Below are positions 24,174 through 31,326 of a stretch of DNA of 33,296 nt, one piece after another (the first letter of the stretch is position 1; the number at the start of each line of letters is the position of its first letter). The position numbers and the translations under genes were made by a program. The DNA lies in NCBI GenBank assembly GCA_047605265.1, contig JASGFY010000032.1, positions 1-33,296 on the forward strand. The letters are read 5' to 3'. Under the pieces are notes generated by a model that was not told the DNA's origin, made no database searches, and was given only the letters and a program-made list of their open reading frames with translations. This stretch comes from Solimonas sp047605265. Lineage in GTDB: Bacteria > Pseudomonadota > Gammaproteobacteria > Nevskiales > Nevskiaceae.

Positions 24174-25319
24174 GTGAGACGTTTCGCGGCCGCGTGTGCC
24201 GGGGCGCTGCTGGGCTGCATGGCGTTGCCGGCGTCGGCGCATCTTTTGAACATGACGCGCGTCGATGTCGATCTGCTCGCCAATGGCGACGTCGACGTTG
24301 CCGTTTCACTCGATCTCACGCGCGAAGCCGGCGGCCCGGCCGACTACTACCGCCTGAGTCGCGCCGCCGATCCGCTGCACGACGCGACGCTCGCGCCGCT
24401 GTTCGCCCGCTTTGCCGATGCGATGCAGCTCGAACTCGACGGTCTGCCGATCGCGCTGGTGCCGACCGCCGCGACGCTGCCGCGGCAGAGCGAAGCGGAG
24501 TTCCTCAATCCGGTGAGCTGGCCGATGACGGAGCTTCACCTGCGCGGCCGCCTGCCGGTGCTTGCCGACGGCGCACCGGGCCGTCTGATGACGCGCTTCG
24601 CAACGACCTTCGCGTTCGAGGAACCGATTTCGCTGACGCTGCATGCGGCCGACGGCCGCCGGCAGACACGCTGGCTGGTCGCCGGGCAGCTCAGCCCGAA
24701 ATTCGCCCTGCACGCGCCGCCGCCCGGCGCGGCGACCGTCGACGACGGCGAGCGCGGCGCCGGCTGGGCGTCGGTTCTGCAGTATCTGAAATTCGGCTTC
24801 CTGCACATCCTGCCGCAGGGGCTCGATCACGTGCTGTTCGTCGTCGGGCTTTATCTCGGCGCGCGGAATCTGCGCCGGCTGCTGCTGTTCGTCACCAGCT
24901 TCACGCTCGCGCATTCGGTGACGCTGATCCTGTCGAGCTTCGGCGCCGTGCGCGTGCCGGCGGCGATCGTCGAGCCGGCGATCGCGCTGTCGATCGCCTG
25001 GATCGCGATCGAGAACATCGTGTTCGGACAGGGACGCGCGTGGCGCGCGCTCGTCGTCTTCGCGTTCGGTCTGCTGCACGGCCTCGGCTTCGCCGCCGCG
25101 CTGCGCGAACTCGGTCTGCCGCCGCACAACTTCCTCGGCGCGCTGATCAGCTTCAACGTCGGCGTCGAGTTCGGCCAGCTGACGGTGGTCGCGCTCGCGC
25201 TGTTGCTGACCGGCTGGTTCCGCCGGCGCGCGTGGTACCGGCGCGCGATCGTCGTGCCGGGCTCGCTCGCCATCGCCGCGATCGCGCTGTTCTGGGCCGC
25301 GCAGCGCCTGATGGCCTGA
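24174..25319 (+). CDS. HupE/UreJ family membrane protein
   Basis: This 381-residue protein starts at GTG 24174 with a signal peptide (residues 1-22, ending ALPASA). A soluble, probably periplasmic domain of about 170 residues follows, then six or so membrane helices carrying the HupE/UreJ pattern: FGFLHILPQGLDHVLFVVGLY, SFTLAHSVTLIL, FGLLHGLGFAAAL and SFNVGVEFGQL, with conserved His and Asp/Glu. Family members are suspected nickel or cobalt permeases near hydrogenase or urease genes, but neither is present here. A long periplasmic domain fused ahead of the membrane part is the version usually annotated HupE/UreJ_2. It begins 18 nt after the amidohydrolase stop, so the two may be co-expressed and metal supply for that enzyme is a possible link (inference). 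Confidence 0.85.
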   Translation: MRRFAAACAGALLGCMALPASAHLLNMTRVDVDLLANGDVDVAVSLDLTREAGGPADYYRLSRAADPLHDATLAPLFARFADAMQLELDGLPIALVPTAATLPRQSEAEFLNPVSWPMTELHLRGRLPVLADGAPGRLMTRFATTFAFEEPISLTLHAADGRRQTRWLVAGQLSPKFALHAPPPGAATVDDGERGAGWASVLQYLKFGFLHILPQGLDHVLFVVGLYLGARNLRRLLLFVTSFTLAHSVTLILSSFGAVRVPAAIVEPAIALSIAWIAIENIVFGQGRAWRALVVFAFGLLHGLGFAAALRELGLPPHNFLGALISFNVGVEFGQLTVVALALLLTGWFRRRAWYRRAIVVPGSLAIAAIALFWAAQRLMA

Positions 25320-25324
25320 GCCGT

Positions 25325-25975
25325 TCAGCGATCGGGCGGCGCCAGGGTTCGCAGCCAGTCGACGATCGTGCCATCGCGCCACAGGCGCTCGATGATGAAA
25401 TGATCGCCCTGCACGAGCTTGAGCACGGCGGGCTTCGCGTAAGGGCGCAAGGCTTCGTGCATGCGCCGCGCCTCGTCGACGGGAACCCGGTCGTCATGCT
25501 GTCCGTGACCGATCATGACCGGCAGGCCGGCGAGCCTGCCCGCCAGCGCGACGTCGGCGCGCGCGGCGACGGCCGTCACGCTGCGCACGCGCCGCGTGTC
25601 GCGTGCCGCAAGCCGATAGGCGCCGTTGCCCCCGCGGCTGTAGCCGACGACGTCATATCGGCAGCCGACATGCCCGCGCTGCGCCGCAAATGCGTCGAGC
25701 AGCAGCGCCAGGCGATCGACATCCCATTCCGGTCCGGTCTCGCCGTACGGCATCAAGATCGGCCGTCCGGTTTCCAGACCTTCCCGCAGCAGGCTCGGCA
25801 GATCCGGATATTCGTAGAGGCCGGCGAGACCCGTTCCGAAGCCGCCCGCGCCGTGCAGGTAGAGCAGCGTGTGATCGCTTTCGAGCCGTCCGCGGGGTGC
25901 GTGCACGACGGCCTGCATGCCGTTTTCCGGGCAGGTGAAGACGGTCGTTCCGCCGGCAGGATCGGGCTGCGCCAT
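25325..25975 (-). CDS. Alpha/beta hydrolase (esterase/lipase-like)
   Basis: This 216-residue serine hydrolase has the oxyanion-hole segment LYLHGAGGFG (about 39-47), the nucleophile elbow GYSRGG with Ser113, an acidic residue in GQHDDRVP (Asp161 or Asp162) and the catalytic His192 in QGDHFI. This is a complete triad in a compact fold like the phospholipase/carboxylesterase or PHB-depolymerase-type group. There is no signal peptide, so it is cytoplasmic. It is convergent with the HupE gene, with only 5 nt between the stop codons, and lies downstream of the Doc toxin gene on the same strand. Substrate is unknown. A strong Shine-Dalgarno is not visible. Confidence 0.8.
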   Translation of the reverse strand: MAQPDPAGGTTVFTCPENGMQAVVHAPRGRLESDHTLLYLHGAGGFGTGLAGLYEYPDLPSLLREGLETGRPILMPYGETGPEWDVDRLALLLDAFAAQRGHVGCRYDVVGYSRGGNGAYRLAARDTRRVRSVTAVAARADVALAGRLAGLPVMIGHGQHDDRVPVDEARRMHEALRPYAKPAVLKLVQGDHFIIERLWRDGTIVDWLRTLAPPDR

Positions 25976-26001
25976 GAAGGCAGGCGACCGGCGCGGCGGC
26001 G

Positions 26002-26499
26002 TCAGCGACGGGGCGCGTGGCGCCGGCGCGGCGGACCGCCGGCCTTGCCCGGCTGCGCGCGCCCTGAGGCCGCGCGGTAGTGGGCGCGTGGCTCCTGCAC
26101 CTCGCCGGGCGGCGAATCCAGACGCAGGTGCTCGCGCAGCCAGCCGGCGAATTCCGTTTCGCTGATGTGGCCTTCGGCGAGGCCGAGGATTGCTGGGTAG
26201 ACCTCCGCATCGCTCGCGGTGAGCGATGCGCCATTGAGCTCGATGAACGTTTCGCAGGCGACGATGGCGCTGCGCTTATTGCCATCGACGAAGGCGTGAT
26301 TCTTGGCGATGCCGAACGCGAGGCTGGCGGCCAGCGCGGCGAGATCAGGCGGCGGGTCACCGTAGGCATAGCGCTGCTGCGGACGCGCCAGTGCGGAGTC
26401 GAGCAGATTTTCGTCGCGCAGGCCGGGGCTGCCGCCGTGCTCGGCGATCTGCCGGTCGTGCAGCATCAGCACGAGCGGCTTTTCGATCCAGACGATCAT
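26002..26499 (-). CDS. doc: Doc-family toxin (death on curing)
   Basis: This 165-residue protein carries the Fic-fold motif of Doc toxins, NHAFVDGNKRSA (His68, Asp72, Asn74, Lys75, Arg76), and the typical N-terminus HDRQIAEHGGSPGLRDENLLDSALARPQ. Doc of phage P1 phosphorylates EF-Tu and blocks translation. Classical Doc ends at about 126 residues; here an extra C-terminal tail of about 35 residues is Arg/Pro/Gly-rich (residues 131-165) and may be a low-value extension of the reading frame. The antitoxin gene ends 8 nt upstream, so the two are co-transcribed under the operator at 26751. Confidence 0.88.
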   Translation of the reverse strand: MIVWIEKPLVLMLHDRQIAEHGGSPGLRDENLLDSALARPQQRYAYGDPPPDLAALAASLAFGIAKNHAFVDGNKRSAIVACETFIELNGASLTASDAEVYPAILGLAEGHISETEFAGWLREHLRLDSPPGEVQEPRAHYRAASGRAQPGKAGGPPRRRHAPRR

Positions 26500-26507
26500 G
26501 GCGGACC

Positions 26508-26732
26508 TCAGCTGTCGGCGAGCTTGCGCAGCAGATTGCGGCGCTTGCGCATGACCTGCTCGGCGACCGCCATCTGCGCCGCCAGCCGTGGATCGTGCGG
26601 CATCAGCTTGATGCCGTCCGGCGTCTCGGCGACGTACAGCGTGTCGCCCTTGTCGACGCGCAGGCGCGCGAGCACTTCCTTCGGCAGCAGCAGGCCGGCC
26701 GAATTGCCGACGGCGATGATCTTCAGTTCCAT
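26508..26732 (-). CDS. AbrB/MazE-type antitoxin of the Doc module
   Basis: This 74-residue protein starts at ATG 26732 with GGAG six bases upstream. The N-terminal part has the swapped-hairpin AbrB/SpoVT pattern: MELKIIAVGNSAGLLLPKEV, ARLRVDKGDTLYVAETPDG. The remaining helix-rich tail (VAEQVMRKRRNLLRKLADS) should bind the toxin. Doc partners are often Phd proteins; an AbrB-type partner is a known alternative found in many Proteobacteria. It probably represses its own operon through the repeat just upstream. Confidence 0.85.
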   Translation of the reverse strand: MELKIIAVGNSAGLLLPKEVLARLRVDKGDTLYVAETPDGIKLMPHDPRLAAQMAVAEQVMRKRRNLLRKLADS

Positions 26733-26750
26733 GGCAGGCTCCGCTTGACG

Positions 26751-26766
26751 TATAACGAATGTTATA
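26751..26766. promoter_or_regulatory. Operator/promoter repeat of the AbrB-Doc module
   Basis: TATAAC-GAAT-GTTATA is a perfect inverted repeat in an AT-rich island 19 bp upstream of the antitoxin start. Read on the minus strand it also provides two GTTATA copies that can serve as a -10 element. An antitoxin-bound autoregulatory site is the likely role. Confidence 0.55.
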
Positions 26767-26817
26767 ACGCCGCCGAATGCGCCGGCCAGACCGTCCGTCG
26801 GCTGTGCGCCTCGTGGC

Positions 26818-28032
26818 TCAGGCCGGGACCGGACGCGGCGGCGGTTTTGCTTCACGGATCGGCAGATTGATCAGCGCGGCGGCGAGCGCGAACGCCATGT
26901 CGGCGTACCACATCCAGTGGTAATCGCCGAAGCGGGCGAGCGTCACGCCGCCGAGCCAGGCGCCGAAGAAGCCGCCGAGTTGGTGGCTCAGCAAGGTCAT
27001 GCCGAACAGCGTCGCCAGATAGCGCGTGCCGAACAGCTTGCCGACGAGGCCGGCGGTCGGCGGCACGGTCGCCAGCCAGGTGAAGCCGAGGCCGGCGGCG
27101 AAGAGATAGAACGTCAGCGGCGTGCGCGGCGAGATGAGATACCAGGCGATCATCAGCGCGCGGCTGGCGTAGATCGCCGCCAGCGTCCACTTCATGCGAT
27201 AGCGCTGGCCGAGCCAGCCGGCGAACAGGCTGCCGGCGATGTTGAACAGGCCGATCAATGCCAGCGAGTTCGACGACACGTTCGCCGGCAGGCCGCAGAG
27301 CTGCACCTCGCCCGGCAGATGCGTGACGAGAAAGGCGATGTGCAGGCCGCAGGTGAAGAAGCCGGCGTGCAGGAACCAGTAGCTGCGATCGGCGAAGGCG
27401 CGGCGCAGTTCGGCTTTGAGTCCGCCGTCCGGCGTCGCCGCTGCGGGCACGGCCTCGTCCTGCGGCGGAGCCCGCAGCACGCGTGCCAGGGGCCAGGTCA
27501 GCAGGCTGGTCGCGGCGAGCGTGTACAAGGCCGCTGCCCAGCCGGCCATCGCGATCACCGCCTGGGCGAGCGGCGCGAACAGGAACTGGCCGAACGAGCC
27601 GCCGGCATTGATGAAGCCGGCGGCGAAGGCGCGGCGCTCCGGCGGCAGCTGGCGTGACGTCGCGCCGATCAGGATCGAGAAACTGCCGGCACCGGCGCCG
27701 GCGGCGGCGAGGAGGCCGAGGCATAGCGTGAGGCCGGACTGGGTCGGCAGGAACGGCGTCAGCGCGAGGCCGGCGGCGAGCAGCAGGCCGCCGGCCTGCA
27801 CGACGCCGACCGAGCCGCGACGATCGGCGCAGATGCCGAACAAGGGCTGCGCGACGCCCCACATCAGCTGGCCGACGGCGAGCGCGAAGCTGATGCCGAC
27901 GATGTCGACATGGCTGCTCGCGTGGATCGGCGCGATGAACAGGCCCAGCGACTGGCGCACGCCCATCGTCAGCGTGAGGATGGTCGCGGCGGCGATCATC
28001 AGCGGCCAGTGCCGGCGCGCGGCCGCGCTCAC
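26818..28032 (-). CDS. MFS transporter (OFA/MCT-like)
   Basis: This 404-residue protein has 12 predicted membrane spans in two halves. It starts at GTG 28032. ILTLTMGVRQSLGLFIAPI opens TM1, FGICADRRGSVGVVQAGG is the loop 2-3 motif, and GWLGQRYRMKWTLAAIYASR is its second-half counterpart. The pattern, with R-Q-S-L-G-L-F in TM1, matches YbfB/OFA-like members that carry organic anions or remain unassigned. It is the last gene in the minus-strand run gst-rarD-cupin-MFS. Substrate unknown. Confidence 0.82.
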   Translation of the reverse strand: MSAAARRHWPLMIAAATILTLTMGVRQSLGLFIAPIHASSHVDIVGISFALAVGQLMWGVAQPLFGICADRRGSVGVVQAGGLLLAAGLALTPFLPTQSGLTLCLGLLAAAGAGAGSFSILIGATSRQLPPERRAFAAGFINAGGSFGQFLFAPLAQAVIAMAGWAAALYTLAATSLLTWPLARVLRAPPQDEAVPAAATPDGGLKAELRRAFADRSYWFLHAGFFTCGLHIAFLVTHLPGEVQLCGLPANVSSNSLALIGLFNIAGSLFAGWLGQRYRMKWTLAAIYASRALMIAWYLISPRTPLTFYLFAAGLGFTWLATVPPTAGLVGKLFGTRYLATLFGMTLLSHQLGGFFGAWLGGVTLARFGDYHWMWYADMAFALAAALINLPIREAKPPPRPVPA

Positions 28033-28098
28033 GGTGCGCCCCGCTGCGGCGATGCGCCGGTCTGACGCAGGCGTGGCGGCGGGGCGTGAGGCACGCGC

Positions 28099-28425
28099 TC
28101 AGCCTTCGGGAAAGAACACGAGGATCACGCAGCCCTGCTTCGACTGGGGGATGTGCGCCGACCCGGCAGGATTGTGGATGAAAGTCCCCGCCGGATAGTC
28201 GTGAGCGCCGTCGCTGAAGACGCCCGAGACCACGAAGACTTCTTCGGGCCCCGGCGCGTGCACGTCCAGCGTCGTGAAGCGGGCACCGGCGTCGATTTCG
28301 AGTATCTGGGCCTTGGCGCCGTTCGCCCCTGTCCAGAGGACGCGCTTGCGGATGCCCGGAAAGATTTCCTTCGCGGGCAGCTCCCGCCAGCGGGCCGAGA
28401 TCACGCCTTCGAGATTGATCGCCAT
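28099..28425 (-). CDS. Cupin-domain protein (ChrR-like cupin)
   Basis: This is a single-cupin protein of 108 residues. The start ATG 28425 has GGAGA upstream. The two cupin motifs are LDVHAPGPEEVFVVSG and GTFIHNPAGSAHIPQSKQGC, with His, Glu and His as likely metal ligands. FPGIRKRVLWTG precedes the first motif, as in ChrR-type cupins that sense or detoxify reactive species and bind zinc or another metal. It sits between rarD and the MFS gene, spaced 35 and 66 nt, so is probably co-transcribed. Exact activity is unknown. Confidence 0.8.
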   Translation of the reverse strand: MAINLEGVISARWRELPAKEIFPGIRKRVLWTGANGAKAQILEIDAGARFTTLDVHAPGPEEVFVVSGVFSDGAHDYPAGTFIHNPAGSAHIPQSKQGCVILVFFPEG

Positions 28426-28460
28426 GTCGTCTCCGTCGACCCGCTGTGCTTGCGCCTCGT

Positions 28461-29378
28461 TCACGTCGTCGCCAGCGCCGGCCGCACACGGCGCGCGCGC
28501 CACAGGCCCTCGCCGGCGTAGACGAACAGCGCCGCCCAGATGAAACCGAAACCGACAGCCCGCACCGGCGTGAACGTCTCGTGGAAGAAGAACACGCCGC
28601 ACAGGAACTGCAGGGTCGGCGCGACGTACTGCATGACGCCGATCGTCGTCAGCGGCACGCGGCGCACGCCATACGCGAACATCACCAGCGGTATCGCGGT
28701 GATGACGCCGCTGGCGACCAGCAACACCGCCAGCAGTGTGCCGTGCCGCAGGAATTGCAGGCTGCCGTCGTGCATTTCCCAGCCGAGGTAGGCGAGCATG
28801 AACGGCGTGATCAGCAGCGTCTCGATACCGAGTCCGGCGATCGCCTCGACGATCGCCATCTTGCGCACGAGGCCATACAGCGCAAACGTGCCGGCCAGGC
28901 TCAGCGCGATCCACGGCGGGCGGCCGACCTGCACGCTCAGCCAGATCACGCCGAGCGCAGCGATGCCGACAGCCAGCCACTGCGCGCGCGTCAGGCGCTC
29001 GCGCAGCACGAACACGCCGAGCAGGATGCTGACCAGCGGATTGATGAAGTAGCCCAGACTGGCCTCGATGACCTGGCCATTGCCGATCGCCCAGACATAC
29101 AGCAGCCAGTTGATGCTGATCATCGCCGCCGAGATCAGCAGCTTGAGCATCACCGCACGGTCGCGCAGCACGGCGCCGATCTTGCCGAGCTCTCCGCGCA
29201 GCGCGATCCAGCCGAACAGGAACAGGCAGGCCCAGGCCACGCGGTGCGCCATGATCTCGACCGAGCCGGCCGCCTTGAGCAGGCTGATGTACAGCGGCAG
29301 CAGGCCCCAGGTCAGAAACGCGCCGAACGCGGCCATGAAGCCGCGGCGTGAATCGACGGTGTCGGGCGTGCGGCTCAT
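28461..29378 (-). CDS. rarD: EamA-family transporter RarD
   Basis: This 305-residue inner-membrane protein has ten predicted helices arranged as two EamA repeats. The N-terminus GFMAAFGAFLTWGLLPLYI and LISAAMISINWLLYVWAIGNGQVIEASLGYFINPLVSILLG are close to E. coli RarD (first linked to chloramphenicol sensitivity). Other landmarks are FALYGLVRK and APTLQFLCGVFFFHE. The natural substrate is not established for the family. The start overlaps the end of the gst gene by 4 nt (ATGA), so these two are translationally coupled. Confidence 0.92.
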   Translation of the reverse strand: MSRTPDTVDSRRGFMAAFGAFLTWGLLPLYISLLKAAGSVEIMAHRVAWACLFLFGWIALRGELGKIGAVLRDRAVMLKLLISAAMISINWLLYVWAIGNGQVIEASLGYFINPLVSILLGVFVLRERLTRAQWLAVGIAALGVIWLSVQVGRPPWIALSLAGTFALYGLVRKMAIVEAIAGLGIETLLITPFMLAYLGWEMHDGSLQFLRHGTLLAVLLVASGVITAIPLVMFAYGVRRVPLTTIGVMQYVAPTLQFLCGVFFFHETFTPVRAVGFGFIWAALFVYAGEGLWRARRVRPALATT

Positions 29379-30124
29379 GCCGCGTGCTCCGGCGCAGAAG
29401 TGATGGGCGTGGCGATGGCCGGCCGCGCTGGCAGCGGATCGTCGAGCGAGACGCGCTCATCGGCGAACACGCGCTGCACCGATGCGCGCGCCAGCGTGCG
29501 CTGCGTCAGCGCCGTCCAGCGCGGATAACGCTCGTGCGGTGCAAAGCCGTAACGCCTGGCCCAGCGGAAAAAGACGATCAGGTACGCATCGACGACGCTG
29601 AACGCGCCGAGCGCGTAGCCGTTCTCTTGGCTGGCCGGCGCGAGCACGCTTTGCGGCAGCCGTGCTTCGATCTCGCCCCAGTCGCGCGTTAGCAGCGCGC
29701 GGCCGCTCGCTTCGACGGCCGCCTGCGCGGCGCCGTCGGTGGCGTAGCGCGAGGGGTAGAAGACCTGCATGAAGGCGTAGGCTTGCACATCGGTCGCCAG
29801 CCACGACAGCCATTCCCAGGCGCGCGCTGCGGCCAGCGTGTCGGCCGGCAGCAGTTTCGCCTGCGGATGCTGCGCGGCGAGAAAACGCAGGATCGCCAGG
29901 TTCTCGGTCAGCGTCTGTGCCTCGCCGTCGAGGCGGAAGTTCAGCGCCGGCACGTGGCCGCGCGGATTGACGGCCAGGAATTCGGACTTGCGCTGATCGC
30001 CGGCCGGCAGCAGCAGGCGCGTCGTCGCGTAATCGGCGAGTCCGGCGAGCTGGATTTCCTCCAGCGCGATATGCGGCGCAAGCGAGCAGGCGCCCGGTGC
30101 GTAGTAGAGGCGGTAGTGCGGCAT
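29375..30124 (-). CDS. Glutathione S-transferase family protein
   Basis: This 249-residue protein has an N-terminal thioredoxin-like domain (YRLYYAPGACSLAPHIALEEI, then NPRGHVPALNFRLDG with the cis-Pro, and LTENLAILRFLA with the Glu-Asn glutathione contact) and an all-helical C-terminal domain (SVVDAYLIVFFRWARRYGF holds the capping motif). The Ser or Cys in APGACS may be the glutathione-activating residue, as in beta-class enzymes. It leads the gst-rarD-cupin-MFS set and diverges from a LysR-type regulator with a 135-bp gap, which fits detoxification or export under LysR control. A C-terminal tail of about 25 residues is low-complexity. Confidence 0.87.
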   Translation of the reverse strand: MPHYRLYYAPGACSLAPHIALEEIQLAGLADYATTRLLLPAGDQRKSEFLAVNPRGHVPALNFRLDGEAQTLTENLAILRFLAAQHPQAKLLPADTLAAARAWEWLSWLATDVQAYAFMQVFYPSRYATDGAAQAAVEASGRALLTRDWGEIEARLPQSVLAPASQENGYALGAFSVVDAYLIVFFRWARRYGFAPHERYPRWTALTQRTLARASVQRVFADERVSLDDPLPARPAIATPITSAPEHAA

Positions 30125-30208
30125 GGTCGGCGCTCCGACGGCTTTTTCGACGGCGCGCAGTGTGCCGTCGCCGGCGCGACGAGGGAATCGAAGCGTTTTG
30201 TCGCCGGA

Positions 30209-30225
30209 TGTGAGCGGAATTCACA
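30209..30225. promoter_or_regulatory. Inverted repeat between gst and the LysR gene
   Basis: TGTGA-N7-TCACA sits in the divergent promoter region, 35 bp before the LysR start. It contains the T-N11-A form of LysR-type sites, so it is a candidate binding site for the adjacent regulator. The spacing is one base longer than a CRP site, making CRP less likely. Confidence 0.4.
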
Positions 30226-30259
30226 GCGCCGTCGGCGGCGGCATACACTGCCGTTCAGC

Positions 30260-31147
30260 ATGCCGACCCGTCTGCCGCCGCTCGCGACCCTGCAGGCCTT
30301 CGAGGCCGCCGTCCGCCACCAGTCGTACACGCGCGCCGCGAAGGAACTGGCGCTGACGCACGGCGCGATCAGCCATCACATCGCCACGCTCGAAGCACGT
30401 CTCGGCCTGCGCCTGTTCGTGCGCGACCGCAACCGCATGGTGCCGACCGATCACGGCCGCATCCTCGTCATCAAGGTCCGTCAGGCACTCGGCCTGCTCG
30501 AACGCGGCTTCGCGCGTGCCGGGCAGGCCGGGCACGTCACGCTGACGCTCAGCGTGCTGTCGTCACTGGCGAGCCGCTGGCTGGTGCCGCGCATGGCGAG
30601 CTTCGTCGAGCAGTATCCGGACATCGATCTGTGCATCGACGTGCGCGCCGGCCTCGCCGATCTGATGGCCGGCGAAGCCGACGCGGCGATCCGCTACGGC
30701 ACCGGCGGCTGGCCCGACGTGCAGCAGATTCGTCTGATGGGTGACGAGCTGTTGCCGGTCTGCGCGCCGCACTACCGCGGCGGGGCGCTGCCGAAGACGC
30801 TCGCCGAACTCGCCGGCTGCACGCTGCTGCGCAATCCCTGGGTGCCGTGGGAGCCGTGGCTGCACGCCGCCGGCGCCGAGCTGCGCGAGCCGAAGCGCGG
30901 CCCGGTGTTCACCGATTCCGCCGTGCTGCTCGACGCCGCCGCCCACGGCCTCGGCGTCGCCCTCGCACGCCGCGTCTTCGCCGAAGGCGATCTGCAGAGC
31001 GGCCGGCTCGTGCGCCTGTTCGACATCATCGTGCCGGACCCGTCGTCGTACTTCTTCGTCTGGCGCGCCGATCACCCGCAGATCGACGCGATCGCAGCCC
31101 TGCGGGAGTGGCTGATCGAGCAGGCTGGCGGCGCGCGCGCGGCCTGA
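30260..31147 (+). CDS. LysR-type transcriptional regulator (GcvA-like)
   Basis: This 295-residue regulator has an N-terminal helix-turn-helix (LATLQAFEAAVRHQSYTRAAKELALTHGAISHHIATLEARLGLRLF) and a periplasmic-binding-type effector domain (about 90-290). RLPPLATLQAFEAAVRH and VRDRNRMVPTDHGRIL are in the pattern of the GcvA branch, as are PDIDLCIDVRAGLADLMAGEADAAIRYGTGGWPDV and VPDPSSYFFVWR. ATG 30260 is used because it starts right at the conserved PTRLPPL leader. It should control the divergent gst-rarD-cupin-MFS genes; the effector is unknown. Confidence 0.92.
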   Translation: MPTRLPPLATLQAFEAAVRHQSYTRAAKELALTHGAISHHIATLEARLGLRLFVRDRNRMVPTDHGRILVIKVRQALGLLERGFARAGQAGHVTLTLSVLSSLASRWLVPRMASFVEQYPDIDLCIDVRAGLADLMAGEADAAIRYGTGGWPDVQQIRLMGDELLPVCAPHYRGGALPKTLAELAGCTLLRNPWVPWEPWLHAAGAELREPKRGPVFTDSAVLLDAAAHGLGVALARRVFAEGDLQSGRLVRLFDIIVPDPSSYFFVWRADHPQIDAIAALREWLIEQAGGARAA

Positions 31148-31223
31148 ATAGGTCCTTCGCGGTCCGCTTCCGGCCGGAACGACCGTTGAAATGACGGAAG
31201 TCTTACCGGACCGGGTCGAAGAA

Positions 31224-31257
31224 CTTTCATTTGCATGCAATCTGGCCCGTCTAAATT
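31224..31257 (+). promoter_or_regulatory. Possible Pho box and -10 element ahead of the phosphoesterase
   Basis: CTTTCAT (31224-31230), a 4-nt spacer, and ATGCAAT (31235-31241) match the direct-repeat Pho-box pattern (CTGTCAT twice) at about 10 of 14 bases; TAAATT follows 10 bases later as a -10. The segment also contains the palindrome TTGCATGCAA (31231-31240). A PhoB-controlled promoter would suit a phosphatase-type lipoprotein, but the match is only moderate. Confidence 0.3.
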
Positions 31258-31326
31258 CCGGCGCGCTGGGCTGCCGGCCATTGCCGGCGGCGCGCGATTC
31301 CTCAGGATTCCAAGGGAGATTCATCC

